A DNA stretch of 64,000 nucleotides. It comes from Oscillospiraceae bacterium. Lineage in GTDB: Bacteria; Bacillota; Clostridia; Oscillospirales; Ruminococcaceae. The DNA lies in the NCBI GenBank assembly GCA_019423755.1, contig JAHZAU010000002.1, positions 124,001-188,000 of the forward strand, in the 5' to 3' direction. The number at the start of each line of letters is the position of its first letter. The first letter of the stretch is position 1. Shown here piece after piece: positions 1 to 8,417 of the stretch. Below the pieces are notes generated by a model. It made no database searches. It had not been told where the DNA came from and was given only the letters and a program-made list of their open reading frames with translations. The position numbers and the translations under genes are program-made.

Positions 1-462
1 CGCGAAGCGGTTGGCGTACTCGGAGCGCAGGCCGACCTTTTCCAGCAGGTCGTTGACGCGGTCGGATTTTTCCTTCTCGGACAGCTTAAAGTGGACGTCC
101 ATACCCTCGGTGATGATCTCGCCGATGGTCATACGGGGGTCCAGAGAAGCGTAGGGGTCCTGGAAGATGATCTGCGCGTTCTTTTTGAAGCGAAGCAGGT
201 CCTTGCCGTGCAGGTGGGAGATGTCTTCCCCGTTAAACTTAACGGTACCGGAGGTAGCGTCGTAAAGTTTGATGAGGGTACGGCCGCAGGTGGTTTTACC
301 GCAGCCGGACTCGCCTACCAGGCCCAGGGTCTCGCCGCGGCGGATGGTCAGGGTGACGTTATCCACGGCTTTCAGGGTCTGTTTGGGGCCAGCCTTAAAG
401 TATTTGCACAGGTTGGTGGCTTCGATGATGTTTTCCGTGAGGGGTGCTTTTTCGTTTGCCAT
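1..462 (-). CDS. oppF: Peptide ABC transporter ATP-binding protein OppF/DppF (5' part only)
   Basis: Second ATPase of the oligopeptide/dipeptide importer, cut by the left window edge so only about 154 N-terminal residues are visible. It begins MANEKAPLTENI and shows a Walker A motif (GESGCGKTT), the Q-loop FQDPYASLDPR and the spacing typical of OppF. The ATG overlaps the TAA of the upstream oppD by one base (TAATG), implying translational coupling. The rest of the protein (signature motif, Walker B, C-terminal peptide-transporter extension) should lie outside the window. Family assignment is firm. The split between di- and oligopeptide specificity cannot be made from the ATPase. Confidence 0.93.
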   Translation of the reverse strand, partial: MANEKAPLTENIIEATNLCKYFKAGPKQTLKAVDNVTLTIRRGETLGLVGESGCGKTTCGRTLIKLYDATSGTVKFNGEDISHLHGKDLLRFKKNAQIIFQDPYASLDPRMTIGEIITEGMDVHFKLSEKEKSDRVNDLLEKVGLRSEYANRFA

Positions 463-1481
463 TACAGATTCGCCTCCCTGTCATAGAAAGATTTTACCTT
501 GGGTGCATTGGGGTGCTGCAGCCAGCAGGAAACCTTGTGGGTATCGGTGATGGTGGTCTCGAAGGGGTTGCGCTCCTTGCAGATGGGCATGCAGTACTCG
601 CAGCGGGATGCGAAGGGGCAATGGTCCAGAGGCAGGATCAGGTCCGGAGGGGTGCCCTTGAGAGCGTAAAGCTCCTGTTTGGACTCGGTAGCCAGCTTGG
701 GAACCGAGCTAAGCAGCGCCCAGGTGTAGGGGTGCTTGGCGTCGTAGAAGATCTCCTTGGCGGTACCGCGCTCCAGCACCTGACCGGCGTACATAACCTG
801 GATGCGGTCGGCGAAGTTGGCGACGACGCCCAGGTCGTGGGTAACCAGGATGATGGCGGTGTTGAGCTTCTCTTTCAGTTCCCGCAGCAGGTCCATGATC
901 TGGGCCTGGATGGTTACGTCCAGAGCGGTGGTGGGCTCGTCGGCGATGAGCACTGCCGGGTCACAGGACAGGGCGATAGCGATCATCACGCGCTGACGCA
1001 TACCACCGGACAGCTCGTGGGGGTAGCATTTCATACGCTTCTCGGGGGAAGGCATGTTGACCAGCTTGAGCATACGGACAGCCTCGTCCCAAGCTTCTTT
1101 TTTGTTCAGCTTGCGGTGGATCTGCAGGCTTTCCATGATCTGCTTACCGATGGTCATGGTGGGGTTCAGGGAGGTCATGGGGTCCTGGAAGATCATGGAC
1201 ACATCGGCGCCGCGATAAGCGTCCAGCTCTTTCTTGTTGAAATCCACCACGTTTTTGCCGTCGAAGAGGATCTGGGAGCCTTCTTTGATGACGGCGAAGG
1301 GCGGCTTGAGCAGGCGGAGGATGGCTTTGGCGGTAACGGTCTTGCCGCAGCCGGACTCGCCGACGAAGGCCAGGCTTTCGCCCCGGTTCAGCTCAAAGTT
1401 TACGCCGCGCACGGCTTTTACCTCGCCGGCGTAGGTGTTAAACGACACATGCAGGTCTTTTACTTCTAAGATTTTTTCCAT
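462..1481 (-). CDS. oppD: Peptide ABC transporter ATP-binding protein OppD/DppD
   Basis: Cytoplasmic ATPase of the peptide importer, 339 residues, the usual OppD size. Walker A is GESGCGKT, the Q-loop region FQDPMTSLNP, the signature LSGGMRQR and Walker B LIADEPTTALD. The C-terminal part carries the cysteine-rich CPFASRCEYCMPIC segment typical of OppD/OppF. I place the start at the fourth in-frame methionine (MEKILEVKDL), because AGAGG lies 9 nt upstream of it, whereas an ATG three codons earlier would directly abut that ribosome-binding site. It lies between oppC (12 nt gap) and oppF (one-base overlap). Confidence 0.95.
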   Translation of the reverse strand: MEKILEVKDLHVSFNTYAGEVKAVRGVNFELNRGESLAFVGESGCGKTVTAKAILRLLKPPFAVIKEGSQILFDGKNVVDFNKKELDAYRGADVSMIFQDPMTSLNPTMTIGKQIMESLQIHRKLNKKEAWDEAVRMLKLVNMPSPEKRMKCYPHELSGGMRQRVMIAIALSCDPAVLIADEPTTALDVTIQAQIMDLLRELKEKLNTAIILVTHDLGVVANFADRIQVMYAGQVLERGTAKEIFYDAKHPYTWALLSSVPKLATESKQELYALKGTPPDLILPLDHCPFASRCEYCMPICKERNPFETTITDTHKVSCWLQHPNAPKVKSFYDREANL

Positions 1482-1493
1482 ACCGCACATCCT

Positions 1494-2420
1494 CTACTTT
1501 CTCATCTTGGGGTCCAAAGCGTCGCGCAGACCGTCGCCCAGCAGGGTGAAGGTGAGCATGGTCAGAGCGATGAGCACTGCCGGGAAGAACAGCTGATAGG
1601 GGTAGAACATGAAGTTCTGCTGCGCAGCGGAAGCCAGCGCACCCCAGCTGGTGTCCGGAGGCTGTACGCCCAGGCCGACGTAGCTGAGGAATGCCTCGGC
1701 GAAGATGTAACGGGGGATATCGAAGGTGATGGAGATGATGACAACGTTGAGGGTGTTGGGGATCATGTGCTTCATGATGGTCTTCCAGGGGGATACGCCC
1801 AGGGCGTTGGCCGCCATGACGAATTCCTGGGATTTGAGCTGGAGCATCTGACCGCGGACCAGACGGGCCACGTCGCACCAACCGGTGAGGCACATAGCCA
1901 CCAGCATGGAGCCGATGCTCTTGCTGTCGGTGATGATGGAGATCAGGATAACGATAACCAGGTAGGGGATGGAGTACAGGATCTCCACGATACGCATCAT
2001 GATATCATCTACGATGCCGCCGAAGTAAGCAGCGATACCGCCGTAGATGCAGCCCAGCAGGGTGCAGACAAAGGCGCCGGTGAGGCCGATGGCCAGCGAG
2101 ACGCGGCCTGCCTGCCAAACACGGGCGAAGATGTCGCGGCCCAGCTCATCGGTACCGAACCAATGGGCGGCGCTGGGGGTCTGGTTGATGGCGGTGGTGT
2201 CCATCTCTTCAAAAGCGTAACCGCTCAGGTAGGGCCCGACGATGATCATCAGGACGATGAGCAGCAGGATCACCAGAGATACGGTTGCGATCTTATTCTG
2301 TTTGAGGCGTCTCCAGGCGTCCTGGAAGTAGCCGATTTTGGGGCGAGCCAGCTGCTCGGCCTCTTTTTCGTCCACGCCGACAATGACAAATTTTTCTTTG
2401 CTGATCATTTCTTCTGCCAT
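1494..2420 (-). CDS. oppC: Peptide ABC transporter permease OppC/DppC
   Basis: Integral membrane permease, 308 residues, with the long N-terminal cytoplasmic region, one N-terminal transmembrane helix and then the BPD-transport domain expected for OppC. The EAA-type loop reads ANALGVSPWKTIMKHMIPN. The segment AAHWFGTDELGRDIFARVWQAG is a strong DppC/OppC hallmark. AAGGAGG sits 8 nt before the ATG. It lies 15 nt downstream of oppB and would form the heterodimeric pore with it. Confidence 0.96.
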   Translation of the reverse strand: MAEEMISKEKFVIVGVDEKEAEQLARPKIGYFQDAWRRLKQNKIATVSLVILLLIVLMIIVGPYLSGYAFEEMDTTAINQTPSAAHWFGTDELGRDIFARVWQAGRVSLAIGLTGAFVCTLLGCIYGGIAAYFGGIVDDIMMRIVEILYSIPYLVIVILISIITDSKSIGSMLVAMCLTGWCDVARLVRGQMLQLKSQEFVMAANALGVSPWKTIMKHMIPNTLNVVIISITFDIPRYIFAEAFLSYVGLGVQPPDTSWGALASAAQQNFMFYPYQLFFPAVLIALTMLTFTLLGDGLRDALDPKMRK

Positions 2421-2435
2421 ATTATCGCCTCCTTA

Positions 2436-3368
2436 TTACTTGGAGCCGCCGGACACGCGGATACGCGGGTCGACGACGCTGTACAGGATATCGATGAGCA
2501 GCTGTGCCACAACGAAGAGTACAGCAAAGAAGATGGTGGTGCCCAGGATCATGGTGTAGTCACGGTCGTTGATGGAGGTGACGTAGTAGAAGCCCAGGCC
2601 GGGGATGCCGAAGATCTTCTCCACCACGAAGGAACCGGTGAAGATACCGGCGATCTGTCCGCCGAGGATGGTGATGCAGGGCAGGATGGCGTTACGCAGC
2701 ACGTGGCGGGTGATCACGTGGAAGGAGTCCACGCCTTTGGCCTGTGCGGTAAGGATGTAGTCCTGGTTCATCACTTCCAGCATGTTGGACTTCATGTACC
2801 GGGCATAGGTGGCGATGGTGTTGAAGGACAGCACCAATGCCGGCAGGATGATGTGTTTGGGCTTGCCCCAACCGGTGGTCGGCAGCCAGACGTGCTGCAC
2901 CGTGAAGAAGTACTGTAGCAAGGCCGACAGCACGAACACCGGGATGGTCACACCCAAAATGGCGATAAACATAACGATATAGTCCGGCCACTTATTCTTG
3001 TTCATGGCGGCTACCACACCCAGGGTGATACCCACCGCGATACCGAAGACCAGCGCCACGCCGCCGACGGTACCGGAAACTTTGGAGTTCTGGACCACGG
3101 TGTCGGCGATGCTTCTGCCGGGGTAACGCAGGGACTCGCCCAGGTCGCCGTGGAGCAGGTTCTTCATGAAGATAACATATTGCTCGGTCTTGGGTTTATC
3201 CAAGCCGTATTTTGCGTAGTAGTTCTGTTTGGTCTGTTCCGGCAGGGCTCTCGCCATACTTGCCAGAGGGTCGCCGGGGATGCTGTGGATCATGGCAAAG
3301 GTCACGGTAATAACGATGAACAGTGTCACGAACATATACCCGACACGTTTGAGGATGTACTTTAACAA
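2436..3368 (-). CDS. oppB: Peptide ABC transporter permease OppB/DppB
   Basis: Membrane permease partner of OppC, 310 residues from a proposed TTG start (MLKYILKRVGYMFVTLF). The TTG has AGAGGG six nucleotides upstream, and the resulting N-terminus matches the family, which begins directly with the first membrane helix. An upstream in-frame extension of 32 codons (to 3464) looks like untranslated leader. The EAA loop reads TAQAKGVDSFHVITRHVLRNA. It follows oppA after about 200 nt that contain a terminator-like hairpin, so its expression is probably lower than that of the binding protein. Confidence 0.93.
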   Translation of the reverse strand: MLKYILKRVGYMFVTLFIVITVTFAMIHSIPGDPLASMARALPEQTKQNYYAKYGLDKPKTEQYVIFMKNLLHGDLGESLRYPGRSIADTVVQNSKVSGTVGGVALVFGIAVGITLGVVAAMNKNKWPDYIVMFIAILGVTIPVFVLSALLQYFFTVQHVWLPTTGWGKPKHIILPALVLSFNTIATYARYMKSNMLEVMNQDYILTAQAKGVDSFHVITRHVLRNAILPCITILGGQIAGIFTGSFVVEKIFGIPGLGFYYVTSINDRDYTMILGTTIFFAVLFVVAQLLIDILYSVVDPRIRVSGGSK

Positions 3369-3500
3369 ATGAATCCCTCTCTTCCAGCTTGCTTCCCTAA
3401 TCCCTTGTTGCCAAACACCGGCCGTGCCGCTGTTTGCAACCCGTTGTACAGTCCTCCTGCCCACAAAAGGCAGGGGCTGCTTTTGGTTTCACCTTTTTGA

Positions 3501-3538
3501 AAGAAGGAGCCTGACCGGCTCGTGACCGGCCAGGCTCC
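3501..3538 (-). terminator. Intercistronic hairpin after oppA
   Basis: On the minus strand a 13-bp stem (3526-3538 with 3506-3518, one mismatch) closes a 7-nt loop and is followed by TTCTTTC. It lies 34 nt beyond the oppA stop and ahead of oppB. The U-tract is poor, so partial termination or 3'-end protection of oppA mRNA is more likely than full termination. Confidence 0.6.
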
Positions 3539-3571
3539 CTGGAGTTCCAATCGATGCGCTTGCCGTCCGTA

Positions 3572-5278
3572 TTATCTGCCGGAGGTGTAGGCGTACTTCA
3601 TACCCTGGCTGTAGGTGGTGAAGGTATTGGTGGGAACGCCTTTCAGGTAGTTATAACGGTACATGGAAACGTTCATGTAAACGTTGGGGCAAACGACGCA
3701 GTCTTCGTACAGGAGGATTTCCTCTGCACGTTTGTACAGTTCCAGACGTTTGGCGTCGTCCGCTTCCTGAGTAGCCTGATCGATGAGGCTGTCATACTCT
3801 TCGTTGACCCAGTTGGTCACGATGGAAGCAGAAGAGCTCTTGAGCAGTTCCAGCATACCCATGGGGTCGTTGTAGTCCATGGTCCAAGCCATAGTACCTA
3901 CCTGGTAGTCGCCCTTGTGTACGTTTGCGTCGAAGGTAGCCCACTCATAGAATTCCATCTCGACGTTGATGCCCAGGTTCTTGGACCAAACCTGCTGCAG
4001 GTACTCAGCGAAGGTACGGTTCCACTGGTCGGTGCCGCTGACGGACATGGTGATGTGCAGGTCTGCGGGGTTAGCGATACCCAGTTCTTCCATACCTTTC
4101 TGGAGCAGAGCCTTGGGATCGGGGTTCTCTTCAGCCAGTTTCTTCAGGGGTTCATCCACCTGAGCGCGGTATTCGCCGCTGGTGCCGCTGACAACCGTGG
4201 GCGGAATCCAGCCGTAGGCGGGAGTGTTAACGCCTTTGTAGATAACTTCGTTGAAGTCGTTGCGGTCGATAGACAGGCTCAGAGCCTTACGGATGTTCAC
4301 GTTGCCAACAACGGGATCGTTTACGTTGAAGTGCAGGAACTGAACTTTCGGCTGAGTGTAGGTGACATAGGTCATGTCATCTCTCTGGTTGAAGCGTTCC
4401 ATCCACTCTTTCTTGATAACGCCGGCCTGGTCTACGGAGTTGTTGTCCAGGCTGTTGAGAACAGCGTTCTCGTCGGTCAGGATGGAGTAATGGATGGTGT
4501 TGAGTTTCACGGTGTCTTTATCCCAGTAGGATTCGTTCTTTTCCAGAACCATTTCGCTGTTGTGGGTCCAGGAAGTCACTTTGAACGGACCGCAGGAAAC
4601 CAGGCTCTCCTGCTCCGCACCGAAGGTCTCGCCGTATTTTTCTACCAGATCCTGACGAACGGGCATCATAGCCTTCTGATAGGTCAGGCCCAGGAACCAC
4701 GGAGTGGGGTGAGACAGTTTGATTTCCAGGGTTTTGTCGTCGATGGCTTTTACGCCCAGCTCATCCACGCTCATCTCGCCAGCCATAACGGCATCAGCGT
4801 TTACCAGAGGAGACAGGAAGAAGGAGTTGGGAGAACCGGTGTTGGGGTCTGCGGTACGTTTGATGCCGTACTCATAGTCCTTTGCGGTTACCGGAACGCC
4901 GTCGCTCCAGGTGTTTTCACGCAGGTGGAAGGTCCAGGTCAGACCGTCCTCGCTGGTTTCCCAGCTCTCTGCGCCAGCGGGAGCAACTACGCTTTCGCCG
5001 CTAATATCTTCCAGACGTACCAGGGGCTCCAGGGTATCTACCATGATGCTGGCAGAGTAAACATCGGAGCTCTTACCGGGGTCCATACTGGAAGGCTCGT
5101 TGGAAAGTACCAGGTTCGCGTACTGTTCAGCGTCCAGGGTCTCTTCGCCGGCAGCTGCACCGCTTTCACCGGGAGTTGCAGTTTCGCCGCTGGTCTCGCC
5201 TTCACTGCCTCCGCAAGCGGAGAAGGATGCGACCATTGCGCATGCCAGAAGTGCTGCAAGAACTTTCTTGAGTTTCAT
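3572..5278 (-). CDS. oppA: Peptide-binding lipoprotein (SBP family 5, OppA/DppA-like)
   Basis: Extracytoplasmic solute-binding protein of the peptide importer, 568 residues. The N-terminus is a lipoprotein signal (MKLKKVLAALLACAMVAS, then FSAC with the lipidated cysteine at position 22), followed by a Ser/Gly/Glu/Ala-rich linker. The mature part carries family-5 features: the start LSNEPSSMDPGKSSD, RENTWSDGVPVTAKDYEYG and VNIRKALSLSIDRNDF. AAAGGAG precedes the ATG. It is the first gene of the importer operon, directly downstream of a GntR regulator. The substrate is probably short peptides; other family-5 ligands are possible. Confidence 0.94.
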   Translation of the reverse strand: MKLKKVLAALLACAMVASFSACGGSEGETSGETATPGESGAAAGEETLDAEQYANLVLSNEPSSMDPGKSSDVYSASIMVDTLEPLVRLEDISGESVVAPAGAESWETSEDGLTWTFHLRENTWSDGVPVTAKDYEYGIKRTADPNTGSPNSFFLSPLVNADAVMAGEMSVDELGVKAIDDKTLEIKLSHPTPWFLGLTYQKAMMPVRQDLVEKYGETFGAEQESLVSCGPFKVTSWTHNSEMVLEKNESYWDKDTVKLNTIHYSILTDENAVLNSLDNNSVDQAGVIKKEWMERFNQRDDMTYVTYTQPKVQFLHFNVNDPVVGNVNIRKALSLSIDRNDFNEVIYKGVNTPAYGWIPPTVVSGTSGEYRAQVDEPLKKLAEENPDPKALLQKGMEELGIANPADLHITMSVSGTDQWNRTFAEYLQQVWSKNLGINVEMEFYEWATFDANVHKGDYQVGTMAWTMDYNDPMGMLELLKSSSASIVTNWVNEEYDSLIDQATQEADDAKRLELYKRAEEILLYEDCVVCPNVYMNVSMYRYNYLKGVPTNTFTTYSQGMKYAYTSGR

Positions 5279-5366
5279 TTTCTTTTTCTCCTTTCGGACG
5301 TTTGAATGCCCTCGTTATTATCAATCCCGAGGCTCGCGCCTCCGGGAAAAGATACGGTTTGATGGG

Positions 5367-6044
5367 TTAGATAGCCAGCCGGTCCAGCAGGGGGAAAAGC
5401 TCGTCCTGCTGCCCGTGTTTTGCCGTCAGGTCGTAGTGGCGCCGGATAGCCTGGCAAAGCTCCTCCACATTGCCTCTGCGGTAAAGCAGCAGAAGCTCTT
5501 CGTGGACCTTGCGCTGGTTGGGAAGCTCCCGCTCCCCTGCCGCCGCCCAGCTGTTGAAAACAGCGGTGTTGCTGGTGGCCAGGTTGTCCCACAGTTCCTG
5601 GAACTTGGGGTAACCGGTCTGGCGGATGGCCTCGCCGTGGAAGGCGTTGTCGGCTTCCACCATGGCAGCCAGGTTGTTTTCCCGCTGGCTGCTTTCCATC
5701 TGGCCCAGCGCCTGCTCCATGCGGTACAGGCTTTCGTAAGAGAAGCGCCCCTGACACAGCTGGATGGCCAAGATCTCCATGGTGGCCCGCAGGATGCAGA
5801 CCTCCCGGATATCGTTTTCGTTGAAGCGGCGGACCGAGCAGCCCACATTGCGCTCATAGCGGATGAGGCCTTCCTGCTCGATCTGGCGCAGGGCCTCCCG
5901 CACCGGACCGCGGCTGACGCCAAGCATCTGCGCGATCTCTTTTTCTTTGATCCGTTCCCCAGGACGAAGCTCGCCGTTGAGGATCTTGGTCCGGATCTCA
6001 TCAACCACTTCCTGCCTCAGGGTCCGGTAGTTCAGCTGTGCCAA
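5367..6044 (-). CDS. GntR-family regulator with FCD ligand domain (copy 1)
   Basis: 225-residue DNA-binding regulator. An N-terminal winged helix (about residues 8-75, with LGVSRGPVREALRQIEQEGL) is followed by an all-helical FCD domain (about 80-215) of the type that binds small carboxylates or other metabolites with a metal. The start is taken as TTG (MAQLNYRTLRQ) preceded by GGAGGG at 6 nt, since no ATG is available. It lies 88 nt upstream of oppA in the same direction, so it is the obvious candidate regulator of the peptide importer and probably of itself. It resembles the next upstream gene closely, suggesting tandem duplication. Confidence 0.9.
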   Translation of the reverse strand: MAQLNYRTLRQEVVDEIRTKILNGELRPGERIKEKEIAQMLGVSRGPVREALRQIEQEGLIRYERNVGCSVRRFNENDIREVCILRATMEILAIQLCQGRFSYESLYRMEQALGQMESSQRENNLAAMVEADNAFHGEAIRQTGYPKFQELWDNLATSNTAVFNSWAAAGERELPNQRKVHEELLLLYRRGNVEELCQAIRRHYDLTAKHGQQDELFPLLDRLAI

Positions 6045-6118
6045 ACCTTACCCTCCCCCTCTGTGCGGTTTCTTGTCTTTTGGGACAACGAAACCATTTT
6101 GCTGTCTGTAAACTGAAA

Positions 6119-6130
6119 ATTGTCTACAAT
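6119..6130. promoter_or_regulatory. Candidate GntR operator in the leader of regulator copy 1
   Basis: The perfect inverted repeat ATTGT-CT-ACAAT fits the short TnGT/ACnA half-sites of FadR-subfamily GntR proteins. It lies between the predicted transcription start (about 6181) and the TTG start at 6044, where binding could block elongation. Assignment to this regulator is inference. Confidence 0.4.
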
Positions 6131-6187
6131 CAGAAGCCAGAGCTAACATTTCCATTTTGTTCCGGCTATCTCACCAAGAACATCTGC

Positions 6188-6216
6188 AGTATAGCACAAT
6201 TCTTTTTCAATTTCAA
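6188..6216 (-). promoter_or_regulatory. Promoter of the GntR copy 1 / opp operon
   Basis: On the minus strand TTGAAA (-35) and TATACT (-10) are separated by 17 nt. The predicted leader to the TTG start is about 137 nt. The 393-nt gene-free stretch 6045-6437 holds this promoter, the operator-like repeat above and the terminator of the upstream gene. I see nothing else in it. Confidence 0.65.
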
Positions 6217-6381
6217 CAAATTCTGTTCATAAATCCTCCCGGGAGATGTAGAGATTTTTTGTAGTCATACCGTCAACTTTACTAATATATCAATCTGTCA
6301 CTTTGCAAATAGCACAAAATATCTTCATGTTATTTGTTTAATACGCTATATCCCTTTGTTTTTTCCACGATTTGTCACGCC

Positions 6382-6421
6382 AAAAAAAGCGCCTGCCGCC
6401 TCCCAAAGAGGCAGCAGGCGC
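6382..6421 (-). terminator. Intrinsic terminator of GntR copy 2
   Basis: A 14-bp GC-rich stem (6408-6421 with 6389-6402, one mismatch), a 5-nt loop and seven U residues on the minus strand. It begins 17 nt after the stop of the upstream regulator gene and separates it from copy 1. Confidence 0.9.
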
Positions 6422-6437
6422 CAAAGAGCGTCTTGGG

Positions 6438-7130
6438 TTATAAAATGGCTTCCGCCTGGTTGGAAAGCCTTTGGACCGAGTCCTTGGGGAACTTGACCTT
6501 TCCCCGTACCGTTTCCATATAGTGGTCCAGCAGGGCCTGACAGATCACCGTCTGGTCCCCGGTTTTGATGGCATCCAGCACCCGCTGGTGGATGCGGCGC
6601 TGATTGTGGACGGCAAACTCGGTGGGACCGGGCCGGGTATAGAAAACGATGGTATTGCAGGGGGTCAGGCTGCTCCACAGCTGGTACAGACGGTCCAGCC
6701 CCGATTCCTGCACGATGCAGGCGTGAAAATCGTTGTCGTTCTGGATGGTCTCGTCGAAGTACTCCACATCCTGCACCTGGTCCATCTCCTGGCAGATCTT
6801 CTCCAGCTGGGCGATGGTTTCCGGGGAAAACTTCCCTTCGCACAGCTTTACCGAAAGGATCTCCAGATCGGCGCGCAGCAGGTAGATCTCATAAATATCC
6901 CGGTCGGTAAACTCCTTCACCGAGCAGCCCACGTGGGAAACATACTCCACCAGGCCTTCCTGCTCGATCTGGCGCAGGGCTTCCCGCACCGGGCCGCGGC
7001 TGACGCCCAGCGTCTCAGCCATCTCTTGCTCCACGATGCGTTCCCCCGGCTGGATCTCTCCTCTCAAGATTCGCAGCCGGATCACGTCGGTCACCTGCTC
7101 CCGCAGGGTCTTGCGCACGATCTTCGCCAT
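6438..7130 (-). CDS. GntR-family regulator with FCD ligand domain (copy 2)
   Basis: 230 residues, same architecture as the neighbouring copy: winged helix with LGVSRGPVREALRQIEQEGL, then an FCD domain beginning near residue 80. The recognition-helix region is nearly identical between the two copies while the ligand domains differ (for example IVQESGLDRLYQLW here against IRQTGYPKFQELW). The two may therefore share DNA sites but sense different ligands. The ATG has AAAGGACGGG upstream. It is monocistronic, with its own promoter and terminator. The target genes are unknown; the peptide importer is the nearest candidate. Confidence 0.9.
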   Translation of the reverse strand: MAKIVRKTLREQVTDVIRLRILRGEIQPGERIVEQEMAETLGVSRGPVREALRQIEQEGLVEYVSHVGCSVKEFTDRDIYEIYLLRADLEILSVKLCEGKFSPETIAQLEKICQEMDQVQDVEYFDETIQNDNDFHACIVQESGLDRLYQLWSSLTPCNTIVFYTRPGPTEFAVHNQRRIHQRVLDAIKTGDQTVICQALLDHYMETVRGKVKFPKDSVQRLSNQAEAIL

Positions 7131-7164
7131 GGTTTCCCGTCCTTTCCCGTTTCACTTAATTAAT

Positions 7165-7193
7165 AAAATATCATATGAAATGGGAAAAGACAA
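7165..7193 (-). promoter_or_regulatory. Promoter of GntR copy 2
   Basis: Minus-strand TTGTCT and TATTTT separated by 17 nt in a strongly AT-rich patch. Two ATTGT half-sites lie at and just above the -35 region, compatible with autoregulation. Confidence 0.5.
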
Positions 7194-7297
7194 TCAACTG
7201 AATACAATTTTTCGAAATTCGTAGAAAATTTAACGCTTTATTCGGCAAAATCGCTGTGACAGCCGGTATTTCCTGTATAAAATCCGGTTTTTTGCTT

Positions 7298-8170
7298 TTA
7301 CTGGGCGTTTTCCTGCAGATCCAGCAGCTGGATGCAGCCCACACCCAGGGCGCCGGGGCCGGTGTGGCAGGCAACGCTCAGGGTCAGCGGCGCGGAAAAG
7401 ACCTCGTACTGCGGGAAGGCCTCCTGCACCTGCTGCCGCCAGGCTTCCCCCGCCTCAGGGGAGCCGGAATAGGCCACCGCTACCATCATCTTCTTTCCGG
7501 CAAAGCGGGTGTCCAGGTCGTGGCGCAGGGCGTCGATGAGCTTCTGCTGGGCTGCTTTAGCGCCGCGCACCTTGGCAAAGGCGTCCAGCTTCTCGCCCTG
7601 GATCTGCAGCACCGGCTTGACGTTGAGCACCGCGCCGATGGCCGCCGCAGCCGGGGTGATGCGGCCGCCCTTTTTCAGATACTTGAGGGTATCTACCATA
7701 ATATAGATGCTGGCGTTGAGGGCGTCCGCCTCCAGCTTCTGCTGGATCTGGGCGCCATCGAAGCCCAGCTTTGCCAGGGCGACGGCGTCCCGCACCGACT
7801 GCCACTGGGTCACCGAGATGCGCTTGTTGTCCACCACGAAGGCCTTGCCCGGGAAAGCCTCCTGGGCCAGGATCCGGGCGGTGGCGCAGGCGTTGCTCAG
7901 GCCGCTGGACATGGGGATATACACCAGCTGGTCGTACTCCTCCAGCAGACGGGCCCAAAGCAGGCCCACCTCGCCGGGCGCCGGCTGGGAGGTGGAAACA
8001 TCCGCCCCCTGGGCCACCCGCCGGAAGAACTCCTCCTGGGTCAGGTCGACTCCCTCATAATAAAGCTGGCCGTCGATGGAAAACGGCATAGGGACGATCT
8101 GGACCCCCAGCTCCTGCGCTTCCTGGGCGGTCATCCCGCTGTTGCTGTCGGTAACAATGGCGATCTTCAT
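7298..8170 (-). CDS. DegV family fatty-acid-binding protein
   Basis: 290-residue cytosolic DegV/FakB-type protein that binds a single fatty acid. In Firmicutes such proteins present exogenous fatty acids to FakA kinase. The start is MKIAIVTDSNSGM with AGGAGG 7 nt upstream; nine further upstream codons are in frame but lack a site. Diagnostic segments are TDSNSG at the N-terminus, STSQPAPGE, PMSSGLSNACATARI and LKYLKKGGRIT. No fakA kinase gene is nearby. It is transcribed divergently from the adjacent MATE gene. Confidence 0.92.
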   Translation of the reverse strand: MKIAIVTDSNSGMTAQEAQELGVQIVPMPFSIDGQLYYEGVDLTQEEFFRRVAQGADVSTSQPAPGEVGLLWARLLEEYDQLVYIPMSSGLSNACATARILAQEAFPGKAFVVDNKRISVTQWQSVRDAVALAKLGFDGAQIQQKLEADALNASIYIMVDTLKYLKKGGRITPAAAAIGAVLNVKPVLQIQGEKLDAFAKVRGAKAAQQKLIDALRHDLDTRFAGKKMMVAVAYSGSPEAGEAWRQQVQEAFPQYEVFSAPLTLSVACHTGPGALGVGCIQLLDLQENAQ

Positions 8171-8247
8171 ACCTGCGCCTCCTTTTCTCTCTCCCACCCC
8201 CGGAGCCTTGCTGGACGCCGGATGGTTCTTATTTTATGTAGTAAATA

Positions 8248-8276
8248 ATCTTACTCCCTTCCCCTGATTTTGTCAA
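8248..8276 (-). promoter_or_regulatory. degV promoter
   Basis: Minus-strand TTGACA and TAAGAT with a 17-nt spacer, giving a leader of roughly 70 nt to the degV ATG. Confidence 0.65.
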
Positions 8277-8319
8277 CGAAAACAAACTGGGCGGTATCCT
8301 TTTCCCCGTAGGCGGGCGC

Positions 8320-8348
8320 TTGTCTTCCCCGCGCAGATGTGCTATATT
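8320..8348 (+). promoter_or_regulatory. Promoter of the MATE transporter gene
   Basis: TTGTCT and TATATT separated by 17 nt, about 65 nt before the ATG, back-to-back with the degV promoter. Confidence 0.6.
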
Positions 8349-8417
8349 GGGCTTACATTCCATGGCGCGAAAAAGCCGGGTCCTCCTGGCTTATTTTTAC
8401 GCCGTCAAGGAGGAACT

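Noticed and set aside
3554..5305. A 583-codon plus-strand reading frame opposite oppA
   Set aside because: It is antisense to a clearly recognised lipoprotein gene, has no ribosome-binding site and no protein-like composition. Long antisense frames are expected at this GC content. The same applies to the long frames opposite copA, lacZ, gpmI and hppA.
7260..7296. Plus-strand terminator-like hairpin with six T upstream of the degV stop
   Set aside because: The stem is short and AT-rich, and no plus-strand gene or transcript source precedes it.
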